From: Abyssisolibacter fermentans
Lineage (GTDB): Bacteria; Bacillota; Clostridia; Tissierellales; MCWD3
Reading direction: 5' to 3'
Assembly (NCBI RefSeq): GCF_001559865.1
Contig: NZ_LOHE01000060.1
Span: 1 to 64,000 of the forward strand
DNA: 64,000 nucleotides
This document shows positions 26,722 through 34,878 of the stretch, in pieces (the stretch's first letter is position 1; every line of letters begins with the position of its first letter). The position numbers and the translations under genes are program-made. The notes under the pieces were generated by a model that worked only from the letters and a program-made list of their open reading frames with translations, made no database searches and had not been told where the DNA came from.

Positions 26722-27513
26722 TTATTTAGCTAACTCTTTTATTACTTCAATGTTTTGTAATATACTTGCATGATATTCAGGGTTTATATCCATAAAATAA
26801 TCCATTTTCTTACCTTTATATTCCTCACACGGAATAAATCCTTCATTAGTGTATCTTATGCCATGCAAACCATATATTATAGGTCTAGTTGTATCACAAC
26901 TTCTAACAAACGGATGCTGTTTTTGATATACTAACTCAATTGGGTCTCCCAATCCCAGTAAATGTATATATTTTCCTTTTGGAATAAGATTTTTTTTAAC
27001 TAATAATTCAACACACTTCATCCTATTACTTAAACAATCACTTTTATTTGTTATAGATGAAAAAACTCTCTTTACACTGTAAATTCCTATTCCAATAACT
27101 GAAACTTTATCCATTGTAATTAGTTCTTCAAAGCAATTTAACCATTCATCAACTGTAGTACCTTGTGCAATTCCCATTAAATTAAATTTATCTGATGTAT
27201 TCATTTCCTTATATTGCTTTGAAACATATCTTGCACTTTCAATTGTTTTTTTTGCATTGTGAAGATAATCAGGTATAGCTATTTCATTAACCTTTAATCT
27301 CTGTGCAACTTGTACAATTTTTTCAAAGCTATATGGCTTACCTAATTCAATAACACCACTATCTAATATTTTGTATTTATTATTCCTTTGATAAAATCTA
27401 TTGTATTCTTTACTTGAATCAGAAATATGTGGCAAAGCAAATAGCATATCACCTTTTAGTGAAAAAAGCTCAAGATACTTAATTGGTGCCATGATACATA
27501 CTTGAATTGACAT
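26722..27513 (-). CDS. tRNA-guanine transglycosylase-like protein (DpdA-like)
   Basis: This 263-residue protein shows a TGT-superfamily pattern: LDSG (50-53), IPDYLHNAKKT (80-90), GIAQGTT (114-120), HLLGLGDP (184-191) and SCDTTR (205-210), where the Asp matches the nucleophile position. This set is closer to phage and DpdA-type base-exchange proteins than to bacterial Tgt, and it lacks the usual zinc-binding C-terminus (CxCxxC). Family members swap guanine for a 7-deazapurine in RNA or DNA. Its presence beside folE suggests a deazapurine or related base is made or attached here. GGAGG precedes the start. Confidence 0.55.
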   Translation of the reverse strand: MSIQVCIMAPIKYLELFSLKGDMLFALPHISDSSKEYNRFYQRNNKYKILDSGVIELGKPYSFEKIVQVAQRLKVNEIAIPDYLHNAKKTIESARYVSKQYKEMNTSDKFNLMGIAQGTTVDEWLNCFEELITMDKVSVIGIGIYSVKRVFSSITNKSDCLSNRMKCVELLVKKNLIPKGKYIHLLGLGDPIELVYQKQHPFVRSCDTTRPIIYGLHGIRYTNEGFIPCEEYKGKKMDYFMDINPEYHASILQNIEVIKELAK

Positions 27514-27538
27514 AATAAACCTCCTTGCACACTCCTGA

Positions 27539-28216
27539 TTATTTCTTTGATATATACTTCATTGCATATGCTGGATATATTAGACCAATGTCTATGATCC
27601 TCCATGTACATTGCTTAATATTTTTATATATTTCAAGAACAATAACTTCATTCTTTACATCTAATTGTTCTAATATATTATTCTTATTCAATATATATTC
27701 TTTCCATGGTTCTTCGATATCTTTTAAAACAATATTTCCTTCGTCATTTTTACTCATTGTAAAATTAGATGTCAACACTTCATCTTCTTCTAGTATCTGT
27801 TTATCAAGATTACCTAACCAAAAGTTTTTATTAAATTTAATCATAGGAATATTTACAGTTTCTTTTAGCTTTGGTAGCATTGATGATAATCTTCTAGTTC
27901 TATACAACACTTCTTCAATTTTGGTAAAATCTATATTTAAATCATTTAATTCTTTTTCTTTACTCCACTTTACAAATTCTTTAATAAGATTAATAACACT
28001 TTTTATAGAATCATCAGTATAGTCAAGATATATACGAATAAATGTATAAACTAAGAATTTTACTATATAATCATTAGTAATTTGTTTAGCATATTCTAAT
28101 TCTTCATGTACAATTAGATAATTTGTAAATGTATATAAATAATCTGTATTAATATCTTTTGACTTGCACAGATTTTCAAATTGAAATATTTCATTTATTA
28201 GTTGACGATTTAACAC
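27539..28216 (-). CDS. Uncharacterised protein of the RiPP-like cluster
   Basis: I do not recognise this protein of about 225 residues. The first 120 residues are helix-rich (FTNYLIVHEELEYAKQ, FLVYTFIRIYLDY); the second half has a WLGNL and a QCTWRIIDIGLIYPAYAM stretch that look like a small beta-rich domain. There is no signal peptide or membrane segment. I place the start at a GTG at 28216 preceded by GGAGG with good spacing; the frame is open to a TTG at 28231. It lies between the Nudix and TGT-like genes with small gaps, so it is part of the same operon. Confidence 0.6.
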   Translation of the reverse strand: MLNRQLINEIFQFENLCKSKDINTDYLYTFTNYLIVHEELEYAKQITNDYIVKFLVYTFIRIYLDYTDDSIKSVINLIKEFVKWSKEKELNDLNIDFTKIEEVLYRTRRLSSMLPKLKETVNIPMIKFNKNFWLGNLDKQILEEDEVLTSNFTMSKNDEGNIVLKDIEEPWKEYILNKNNILEQLDVKNEVIVLEIYKNIKQCTWRIIDIGLIYPAYAMKYISKK

Positions 28217-28232
28217 TGATATATCCTCCAAA

Positions 28233-28667
28233 CTACTTTACAATATCTTTTAGTATTTGCTGCCAATTCCATTTTTTTATGTCCTCTAATATTCCAGGAG
28301 AAAAATTATAATTTATAATGTCATCATATGATATCCAAGCATATTCATCATGTTCTATTGAAAGCTCTATTTTTTTATCTTCACTCTTGCAAAGATATGT
28401 TATTCCTATTATTTCAGTGTGTTCATCCTTTAAGAAATTCCAAGCATTTATCGGATAAAGACAATCTACATTTTTTAGCCCCGTTTCTTCTATTATTTCT
28501 CGCTTTAAAGCTTCTTTCGGTGATTCACCAAATTCTAATCTTCCCCCAGGAAATTCCCAATGATAAAAATCTCCTCTTGCTTTATCAGTTCGTTTTATAA
28601 TAAGAAAACGTTCTTCAAAAAATATTAATGCCTTTAGCGCAACAAAAAATTTATTTTCTAAGCTCAT
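28233..28667 (-). CDS. Nudix hydrolase
   Basis: This 144-residue enzyme has a complete Nudix box, GGRLEFGESPKEALKREIIE followed by ETG, so it should cleave a nucleoside diphosphate linked to another group. The start at 28667 (MSLENKFF) follows TAGGAGTG; an earlier start at 28709 would overlap the radical SAM gene. Beside GTP cyclohydrolase I, it may remove pyrophosphate from dihydroneopterin triphosphate, as NudB does in folate synthesis. Alternatives are MutT-like cleaning of nucleotides or CDP-alcohol hydrolysis. Confidence 0.8.
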   Translation of the reverse strand: MSLENKFFVALKALIFFEERFLIIKRTDKARGDFYHWEFPGGRLEFGESPKEALKREIIEETGLKNVDCLYPINAWNFLKDEHTEIIGITYLCKSEDKKIELSIEHDEYAWISYDDIINYNFSPGILEDIKKWNWQQILKDIVK

Positions 28668-28684
28668 AATTTCACTCCTAAATC

Positions 28685-29671
28685 TTAACTTTCTAGGATT
28701 ATAGTACATAAATATGAAGCATGCACTAAATCTTTTTTACCAGCTAATTCATAAGAAATGTTAATTTTATCCCCTCGAATAAATGGGCAATATTCATCTG
28801 GTTTTTGTAAATCATTGTATAAACGTCTTCCTTCACATCCTCCTGCACAAATTGAAACATGCTCACAATCTAAACACTCCTTAGGAATAATATGCATATA
28901 ATCAAATGTAGATTCATTTAGAACATCTAAATTATTAATATTAACATCACTCTCGTTCCAATATACACATGGCATGATAGCTCCACTTGGTTTAATTCTT
29001 ATACTTGTCCTTCCACATCCACATTCTAACCTTGGATGCTCAATTCCTAAAACAGCATTTACAATAGGCTCACTACAGGCTATTAGCTTCATTCTCGAAA
29101 AAATATTTTCTATCCCTTTCCAAAATTCTTCATACGTTAGGCAGTATTTTCGTGTATTAACAGGTTTATATGTATTAATACGTAGATTAATATCATATGC
29201 AGAAATTAATTTATCAAAATTTGGAATATCATTTACATTAATATTCATCATACAACATGCTATACTTGTTTCAATATCATGTTTCTTGCATCGTTCAATT
29301 GCTCCTATAGCCAAATCCCATGAACCTTTTCCTCTGAACTGAGACTGTTTTTCTTTGTTTGGAAATTCCAATGAAATATCAATATCATTAAAGAATTCTA
29401 AATATTCTTTTGGCAAATTCATTACAGTGTAACCATTGCTGGTAAGACTAGTTTTAATTCCTCTCTCCATAATTAAATCAAGTATTTTGATAAAATCTTT
29501 ATTCAATAAATTCTCTCCAGTACCAAAATTTATTGAATCAACCTCTAATGAATCTAATATATGCTTAATTTGTTGATAACTTAGTTCAGCATCTTTTCGT
29601 TCTCTTGAATAACAATGTGGACAATTTAAATTGCATTTATTTGTACTACCTATACCAATAGACCAACTCAT
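28685..29671 (-). CDS. Radical SAM/SPASM enzyme with variant SAM-contact motif
   Basis: This 328-residue protein has C13-x3-C17-x2-C20 (NKCNLNCPHC) and a SPASM tail with ECGCGRTSI, MPCVYW and CLDCEHVSICAGGCEG. The GGEP motif reads FGTGENLL, so the first Gly pair is altered. It is the first radical SAM enzyme of the cluster, right after folE and before the Nudix gene. That position raises the chance that it acts on the pterin or deazapurine branch rather than on the peptide. GGAGCTACAGAT precedes the ATG. Confidence 0.82.
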   Translation of the reverse strand: MSWSIGIGSTNKCNLNCPHCYSRERKDAELSYQQIKHILDSLEVDSINFGTGENLLNKDFIKILDLIMERGIKTSLTSNGYTVMNLPKEYLEFFNDIDISLEFPNKEKQSQFRGKGSWDLAIGAIERCKKHDIETSIACCMMNINVNDIPNFDKLISAYDINLRINTYKPVNTRKYCLTYEEFWKGIENIFSRMKLIACSEPIVNAVLGIEHPRLECGCGRTSIRIKPSGAIMPCVYWNESDVNINNLDVLNESTFDYMHIIPKECLDCEHVSICAGGCEGRRLYNDLQKPDEYCPFIRGDKINISYELAGKKDLVHASYLCTIILES

Positions 29672-29769
29672 ATCTGTAGCTCCTTTACATTATATTCTTT
29701 TGCTAATGTTACTAAACATCATCATTTATTAATAAAAAATTATATATTAAGCATTTTCCTAAATTTAAT

Positions 29770-30333
29770 CTAACATGATTTAATTAGTGATATAACATTA
29801 TTCCTAATATTGAAATCATTTTTAATAGTACCTCTTAATGCCACAGTTTCTGTTTTAGAACCCATTTTTTTTATACCTCTCATTGTCATACACAAATGTT
29901 CAGCCTCCATTATTACAGCTACCCCTTTTGGATTAATTACTTCACATATAAGATCAGCAACTTCATTAGTTAGCCTTTCTTGTAACTGCGGCTTTTTAGA
30001 AATAATATCCACTACTCTACCAAATTTGCTTAAACCTAAAATTCTGCCATCATCAGGGATGTATGCAACATGGATTTTACCGTGAAACGGTAACAAATGA
30101 TGCTCACACATAGAATACACAGGTATATCCCTAACTAAAATTATTTCTTCTTGATTTTTTTCTTTGAAAATTTTCACTTCATCTATTGGATTTTTATGCA
30201 ACCCTATAAAGATTTCTTCATACATATTTGCAACCCTAGCTGGTGTTTCAAGCAAACCATCTCTATCAGGATTTTCTCCAATTGCAATGAGTATTTCTCT
30301 TACTGCATTTCTAATTCTATCCTTATCAATCAT
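29770..30333 (-). CDS. folE: GTP cyclohydrolase I
   Basis: This 187-residue enzyme converts GTP to dihydroneopterin triphosphate, the entry to folate, pterins and 7-deazapurines. The zinc-site motif [13 protein letters not shown], the [11 protein letters not shown] block and the second Cys region [11 protein letters not shown] are all present. It belongs to the type I (FolE) group, not FolE2. The start at 30333 follows GGGGTGAGAG; a GTG at 30348 overlaps that site. A genome normally has folE with folate genes; here it sits alone among peptide-modifying genes, so it most likely feeds a special product. Confidence 0.93.
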   Translation of the reverse strand: MIDKDRIRNAVREILIAIGENPDRDGLLETPARVANMYEEIFIGLHKNPIDEVKIFKEKNQEEIILVRDIPVYSMCEHHLLPFHGKIHVAYIPDDGRILGLSKFGRVVDIISKKPQLQERLTNEVADLICEVINPKGVAVIMEAEHLCMTMRGIKKMGSKTETVALRGTIKNDFNIRNNVISLIKSC

Positions 30334-30337
30334 ACAA

Positions 30338-30409
30338 TCATCTCTCACCCCGCTTATCCTTTAATTTTATTACATTAAATAAAATAAAATCTTCTTTTAA
30401 AGCATCCAT
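30338..30409 (-). CDS. Possible 23-residue open frame just before folE
   Basis: A small frame, starting [13 protein letters not shown] and ending KDKRGER, stops four bases before the folE ATG. A weak AGGATTAG lies upstream. It could be a translated leader that couples to folE, a second short peptide, or chance. Confidence 0.2.
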   Translation of the reverse strand: MDALKEDFILFNVIKLKDKRGER

Positions 30410-30579
30410 TTTAGAGCTAATCCTATAACCTAAACTTATTCATCCCCCCCTTCACAATCATTTCTAAAATGGTCATATATAATTGGAGACTTAACTTACA
30501 TTAACTTATAATTACATCCTCATTTATATTTGTAAGAAAAATATTATCATCTACATATTTTTAATTACTATACAACACA

Positions 30580-32541
30580 TCATGCTTGTCCCCTTTTTCT
30601 TGTAACTAATTTTAAATCTCCCTTATATGCATCTAATTCAAAATATTCTCCATTTGTTTCCTTGACTTCCTGTCCTTCTAAAGATATTGCTGGTATTCCT
30701 ACTTCTCGTAGTATCAAAGATAAATGACAAAGATTCGAAGCTTTCTTGAAAACAAAACCAGAAACAAATTTTTTAAATGGAGCTAAAAATAAATAAGGTC
30801 TTTCACAATAAAGTAGTATATCACCATCCTTTGACCACTTAATTAACTGCTCTTTTAGATTTAGAAAAACATCTATCTTATCTAAATCAAAATCTGAATT
30901 AGCTACTGAAATTGTATTAAATATGCTGAGTTTTTCTATTAAACTGTTTTCATAAGCAGGTAGCTTGAATAAATTTCCTTTGGCTTTGCCTTCAGAAATT
31001 ATGAAATTGTTTTTATTTTGTAGTTCAGATTTTAAAAGTGAAGTATCACCAACATACGGTTCATCACCCCAAATCCACCATTCAACAGCTACTGAGCCAA
31101 GTTCATTATATAACTTTTGAGTTGCCATACATATTTTTGTTATGATTTCATTTGAGAGATCAATTTTTTGTTTATATCCAGACAGTACCATATTCAAAAT
31201 GTCTTCCTCGTAATAATAAACATCTTGTTCTTCTATATAAACATCTGTAATATTACCGTTTTCATCTAATATATAACGTGTTGGTGCAACAGTTCCTGAT
31301 TTAAGGCTATATATCCTACCACTTATACACTCAATCTGTACGCTTCCATCTCCTTTTATACACGATATAGCTGATCTTTCATTAGGTAAAATCTCTCGAA
31401 AGCTAACACAATAGAGATTATCATTATATGTATCTATAAATTTTTTGATTTTATCACGAACTTCACATATTTTATCACAGTAAACAGTATTTCCATTTAT
31501 AGTATAAAAAACGAATTCTGATTCATAGTCTTCTAATAAACTACCAAAATTCAAAGTCGTAAAAAGTTCTTTGTTAAATACACATAATTTCCATTTATGA
31601 GTTTTAATTTTATTTTTTTCACACGCATGGAATAGTTTTGCTTTTTTTAACCATTTTGAATAACGCCGTTGTAAAAATCCTAAAAAAGGATATGTTTTTG
31701 GTCCCAACTCTGATATAGAAAATATTTTAACTTTATCAATAGTCGGCTTTGGTTGGATAGTTGTTATTGGTCTACACTGAAGAATATATACATTTGCATC
31801 TGAATAAGCCCATTCTATGTCTAATTGTTTTCCTAATATATTCTCTAAGTTAACAGCAACATTTCTAAGCTTGTTTATCATTGTATTCTTTTCTAAATCA
31901 CCAATATTAGTATTTTCAAGCTTAGATATATAAGAAAACTCAGTTTCTACTAACCCTGAAACAATCTTATCGCCTAAGCCTTTAGCCATTTCCAACTGAA
32001 TTTGTGAAGGATCCCCTGTAATAGGATCTGCTGTAAATAATACTCCACTCCACTCTGGATTAATCATCTCTTGAAATACTATTCCCATGTAATAAATTTC
32101 AGGATAAAATTCCTTACCCTGAGCTAATAATATGCATTTCTCATCATATAAAGAAGCTAATACTTCTCTCACTTTATCTACTATCACATCTTTGCTCACA
32201 TTAAGTACGCTTTTATATAGTCCAGCTCCTGACTGTTTAGTACCATCCTCAATAGAAGCAGAAGATCGTATAGCTATCGGAAATTTAAGTCCTAAACAAA
32301 CTTCATTAATTCTATCAATAATTTCTTGAGGAATGGGAGCCTCAAGAATTTTCTTCTTAATTACTTTAAATTTTTCTTCAATCCAAGCATTTTGAAGTGC
32401 TAATAATTGTGTAGTTTCTAATGTATCTACAGCTTTTAAAAAATCAATAAAAAAATCATATCCTAGCATAGAAAATTTAGGTACCAGTATATTATTTTTT
32501 TTCATTTCTATTAAATAATTGCATTTATTTCCATATTTCAT
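30580..32541 (-). CDS. Rifampin-phosphotransferase/PEP-synthase-like dikinase
   Basis: This 653-residue protein has an N-terminal ATP-grasp domain of the PPDK type (AIRSSASIEDGT at 90-101, GVLFTADPITGDP, LDIEWAYSDANVYILQCRP). The C-terminus is a swivelling phosphohistidine domain, with H606 in SNLCHLSLILREVGIPA. There is no large PEP-binding barrel, so it is built like rifampin phosphotransferase (ATP domain, acceptor domain, His domain) but about 200 residues shorter, mainly in the middle. Such enzymes move the beta-phosphate of ATP to an acceptor hydroxyl. It is the first gene of the cluster; the acceptor could be the peptide or a nucleoside. GGAGAATATTCC precedes the ATG. Confidence 0.7.
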   Translation of the reverse strand: MKYGNKCNYLIEMKKNNILVPKFSMLGYDFFIDFLKAVDTLETTQLLALQNAWIEEKFKVIKKKILEAPIPQEIIDRINEVCLGLKFPIAIRSSASIEDGTKQSGAGLYKSVLNVSKDVIVDKVREVLASLYDEKCILLAQGKEFYPEIYYMGIVFQEMINPEWSGVLFTADPITGDPSQIQLEMAKGLGDKIVSGLVETEFSYISKLENTNIGDLEKNTMINKLRNVAVNLENILGKQLDIEWAYSDANVYILQCRPITTIQPKPTIDKVKIFSISELGPKTYPFLGFLQRRYSKWLKKAKLFHACEKNKIKTHKWKLCVFNKELFTTLNFGSLLEDYESEFVFYTINGNTVYCDKICEVRDKIKKFIDTYNDNLYCVSFREILPNERSAISCIKGDGSVQIECISGRIYSLKSGTVAPTRYILDENGNITDVYIEEQDVYYYEEDILNMVLSGYKQKIDLSNEIITKICMATQKLYNELGSVAVEWWIWGDEPYVGDTSLLKSELQNKNNFIISEGKAKGNLFKLPAYENSLIEKLSIFNTISVANSDFDLDKIDVFLNLKEQLIKWSKDGDILLYCERPYLFLAPFKKFVSGFVFKKASNLCHLSLILREVGIPAISLEGQEVKETNGEYFELDAYKGDLKLVTRKRGQA

Positions 32542-32660
32542 GGAATATTCTCCTTTTTATTTTTAATAGATTTAAATTCAAAAATGTTTATTATTGTGTT
32601 CTGTATTATATTTTATACTTTTTATTTAAAATTTTACATATTTATTATTTTTATCTTATT

Positions 32661-32687
32661 TTACCATTATAGCATATATTATGGTAA
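32661..32687 (-). promoter_or_regulatory. Candidate promoter/operator upstream of the RiPP-like cluster
   Basis: An inverted repeat, TTACCAT and ATGGTAA separated by 13 bases, encloses a TATAAT box read on the minus strand (32666-32671). The -35 region (TACAAA) is weak. A repressor or activator binding this dyad could switch the whole cluster, with a leader of about 120 bases before the first gene. Confidence 0.4.
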
Positions 32688-32823
32688 TTTTGTATTTTAT
32701 TATTTATCTAGAGTAAACTTTCGTTCCCTATTATTTATTTTTTTATATTATATAAATGCAATTTTGGTATTTTTCTTTTTTATTTCGACTCATTTTGTCT
32801 GCATTTTTAAATCTAAAAATTAC

Positions 32824-32881
32824 AAAAAGTAAATGCATAAACCTCAAAACTATAAAATTTAAGATTTATGCATTTACTTTT
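32824..32881. repeat. Inverted repeat with 16-bp arms and a long loop
   Basis: AAAGTAAATGCATAAA is repeated in inverted form as TTTATGCATTTACTTT with about 23 bases between. It lies between the antiporter terminator and the cluster promoter. It may be a boundary terminator or a small mobile-element relic. Confidence 0.5.
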
Positions 32882-33018
32882 CATATTCGATTTGTATTGA
32901 GGCACATTTCTATATATGTCCTTCTAATCCCTTTATAATCATAATTTCTACATTTTCTATAATTCAAAATATAAATTTAATCTAATAGTTCTTCTATTTT
33001 AATATTTTTTGAGACAAT

Positions 33019-33050
33019 CTAATAACCATCCTATTAAGGATGGTTATTAG
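33019..33050. terminator. Perfect 13-bp hairpin after the NhaC-type antiporter gene
   Basis: CTAATAACCATCC and GGATGGTTATTAG pair perfectly around TATTAA. It lies 40 bases past the antiporter stop codon. The T-rich side is on the plus strand, so it is at best an imperfect minus-strand terminator. Confidence 0.55.
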
Positions 33051-33089
33051 TTGTTTTACTATATATACATATAATTAGCCTTGTAATAT

Positions 33090-34415
33090 TTACTTTTGTT
33101 CTACCTTCTTTTTAAAGTTTGGTATTCCAAGAACTATTGCTAATATACCAAATACTATCATCAACATTGAATATATACTATAAGGAACTAACTCAACCGG
33201 TGATAATTGAGCTAACCCAGCTGCTACAAGTATTTGTCCACCATAAGGAACTATTCCTTGGAATGCAGATGAGAAAATATCTAGTAAGCTTGCAGTTCTT
33301 CTTGGATCTATATCATATTGTTTTGATATATCTCTAGCTAAAGGACCTGATGTTACTATAGCTATAGTGTTATTTGCTGTTGCTATATCAATTAAGCTGG
33401 CAAGTGCAGCAATTCCTCCTTCTGCACCTTTTTTAGTCTTAACATTAGCAGTTACTTTATCAAGTAAGAAACCGATTCCGCCATAATATTTCATTAATTC
33501 TACTATACCACCTATAACAATAGCTATTAAACAAAGATCTTGCATCCATCCAAAACCACGTTGTATGAAACCTAATAATTCAACAAAATTAAATGCTCCA
33601 AGTGATAATCCTAATACTGCTCCTGTTAAAATTCCTATTGCTAATACTACCATTACATTGAAGCCTACTAAAGCACATATAATTATTGATATATAAGGCA
33701 ATACTTTTAATAATGAGTATGAACCAACTTCAAGTGTAGCACTTCCTATAGGAATTAATGCTAATATTATTAAAGTAACTATAACTGCTGGTAAAACTAT
33801 TAAAACATTCATTTTAAATTTATCTTTAAGTTCAATCCCTTGTGTTCTTGTAGCTGCTATTGTAGTATCTGAAACAAATGATAGGTTATCACCAAACATT
33901 GCTCCACCTACTACCGTTGCAACAATTAGCGGTAGGGAAATGCCTGTTTGTTGAGACATACCAATTGCTATTGGTGTAAGAGCTGTAACTGTTCCCATTG
34001 AAGTACCCATAGCGAAAGATATTACACAACCAATAAGAAATATACCTGGTAAAATTGCTTTAGTTGGTAAAATACTTAATCCTAAATTTACAGTAGATTC
34101 AACCGCACCCATAGCATTTGCTACTGAGTAGAAAGCACCAGCTAATATAAATATTACTACCATAAGAATTATAGTAGATTCTCCGCCACCACGTGAAAAA
34201 ATATCTACTTTTTTATCCAAAGGTAATTTTTCACCTTTTCTATTAAGACATAGAGAATATGCTAACACAATTATAAAAGCAACAAGTATAGGCATATTTG
34301 TAAAGCTTTTAGTAACTATCCCTGTTGTTAAGAATATAACCAAAAATACCAATAATGGAGTTAGTCCTAAAAAACTTTTATACTCATTCTCTTGATTTCT
34401 GTTCTCTTTTTTCAT
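33090..34415 (-). CDS. NhaC-family sodium/proton antiporter-type transporter
   Basis: This 441-residue protein has about eleven membrane segments and the NhaC-family core GGAMFGDNLSFVSDTTIAAT, followed by a second half with SLIDIATANNTIA and FQGIVPYGGQIL. Family members exchange Na+ for H+ or, as in MleN, an organic acid. It is the last gene of the mtnK side of a salvage operon, so movement of a metabolite such as a methylthio- or deoxy-sugar product is conceivable, but ion antiport is the safer call. Good AGGAGGAATATT site before the ATG. Confidence 0.82.
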   Translation of the reverse strand: MKKENRNQENEYKSFLGLTPLLVFLVIFLTTGIVTKSFTNMPILVAFIIVLAYSLCLNRKGEKLPLDKKVDIFSRGGGESTIILMVVIFILAGAFYSVANAMGAVESTVNLGLSILPTKAILPGIFLIGCVISFAMGTSMGTVTALTPIAIGMSQQTGISLPLIVATVVGGAMFGDNLSFVSDTTIAATRTQGIELKDKFKMNVLIVLPAVIVTLIILALIPIGSATLEVGSYSLLKVLPYISIIICALVGFNVMVVLAIGILTGAVLGLSLGAFNFVELLGFIQRGFGWMQDLCLIAIVIGGIVELMKYYGGIGFLLDKVTANVKTKKGAEGGIAALASLIDIATANNTIAIVTSGPLARDISKQYDIDPRRTASLLDIFSSAFQGIVPYGGQILVAAGLAQLSPVELVPYSIYSMLMIVFGILAIVLGIPNFKKKVEQK

Positions 34416-34878
34416 TAATATTCCTCCTAAAGTTGTATGATTTTTATAAAATCAAAAGATTTTATCATAAGTTCATTCATATATATATTTTTAACAATAG
34501 TGTAAAATTAAATTCTTGCCCAGTTTAATTTAAAATTGATAATAGCAAACGATTGCACGAATAACATTTAACTGCGTTGTTTTCTTATTAAAAGGCATAA
34601 TTCACTCGCCTTTCTTTAGGTTAATAATGTCTGGACAATTTTCTCTATCAATAGTAATACATTTTGTTAATTTGTTATAATCATTTCACATTCTGCAAAT
34701 CAAAGAAAAATCTATAATTTGAATACTCATAAGATTTGCCTATCCAATTAATCTTCCAGTTATATTCACAACTACACCTGTAAGATCATGCTAAAATATC
34801 ATCACCTCCTTATAATATATTTTGAATAGTTAATGTGAAAAAATTTAAACATACAAGGATAAGAGTAGCCAATGTTAA
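34416..34878. other. Intergenic stretch with decayed coding remnants
   Basis: This 460-base gap between mtnK and the antiporter gene holds an isolated AAGGAGGTGATGAT ribosome site (minus strand, near 34805) that leads into frames with early stops. Downstream short readable pieces include CSCEYNWKINWIGKSYEY and KCITIDRENCPDIINLKKGE in different frames. A 22-codon frame (MPFNKKTTQLNV...) follows. It looks like a degraded gene rather than a working one. Confidence 0.35.

Noticed and set aside
27525-28022. 165-codon plus-strand frame opposite the unknown cluster gene
   Set aside because: It is antisense to a gene with a good ribosome site inside a tight operon, its composition is Phe/Ser/Ile-rich as expected from reversed AT-rich coding sequence, and it has no start signal.
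28685-29671. QueE (7-carboxy-7-deazaguanine synthase) identity for the radical SAM enzyme next to folE
   Set aside because: It has a SPASM tail and a CxxxCxxC motif at residues 13-20, and is longer than QueE; QueE has no SPASM domain.
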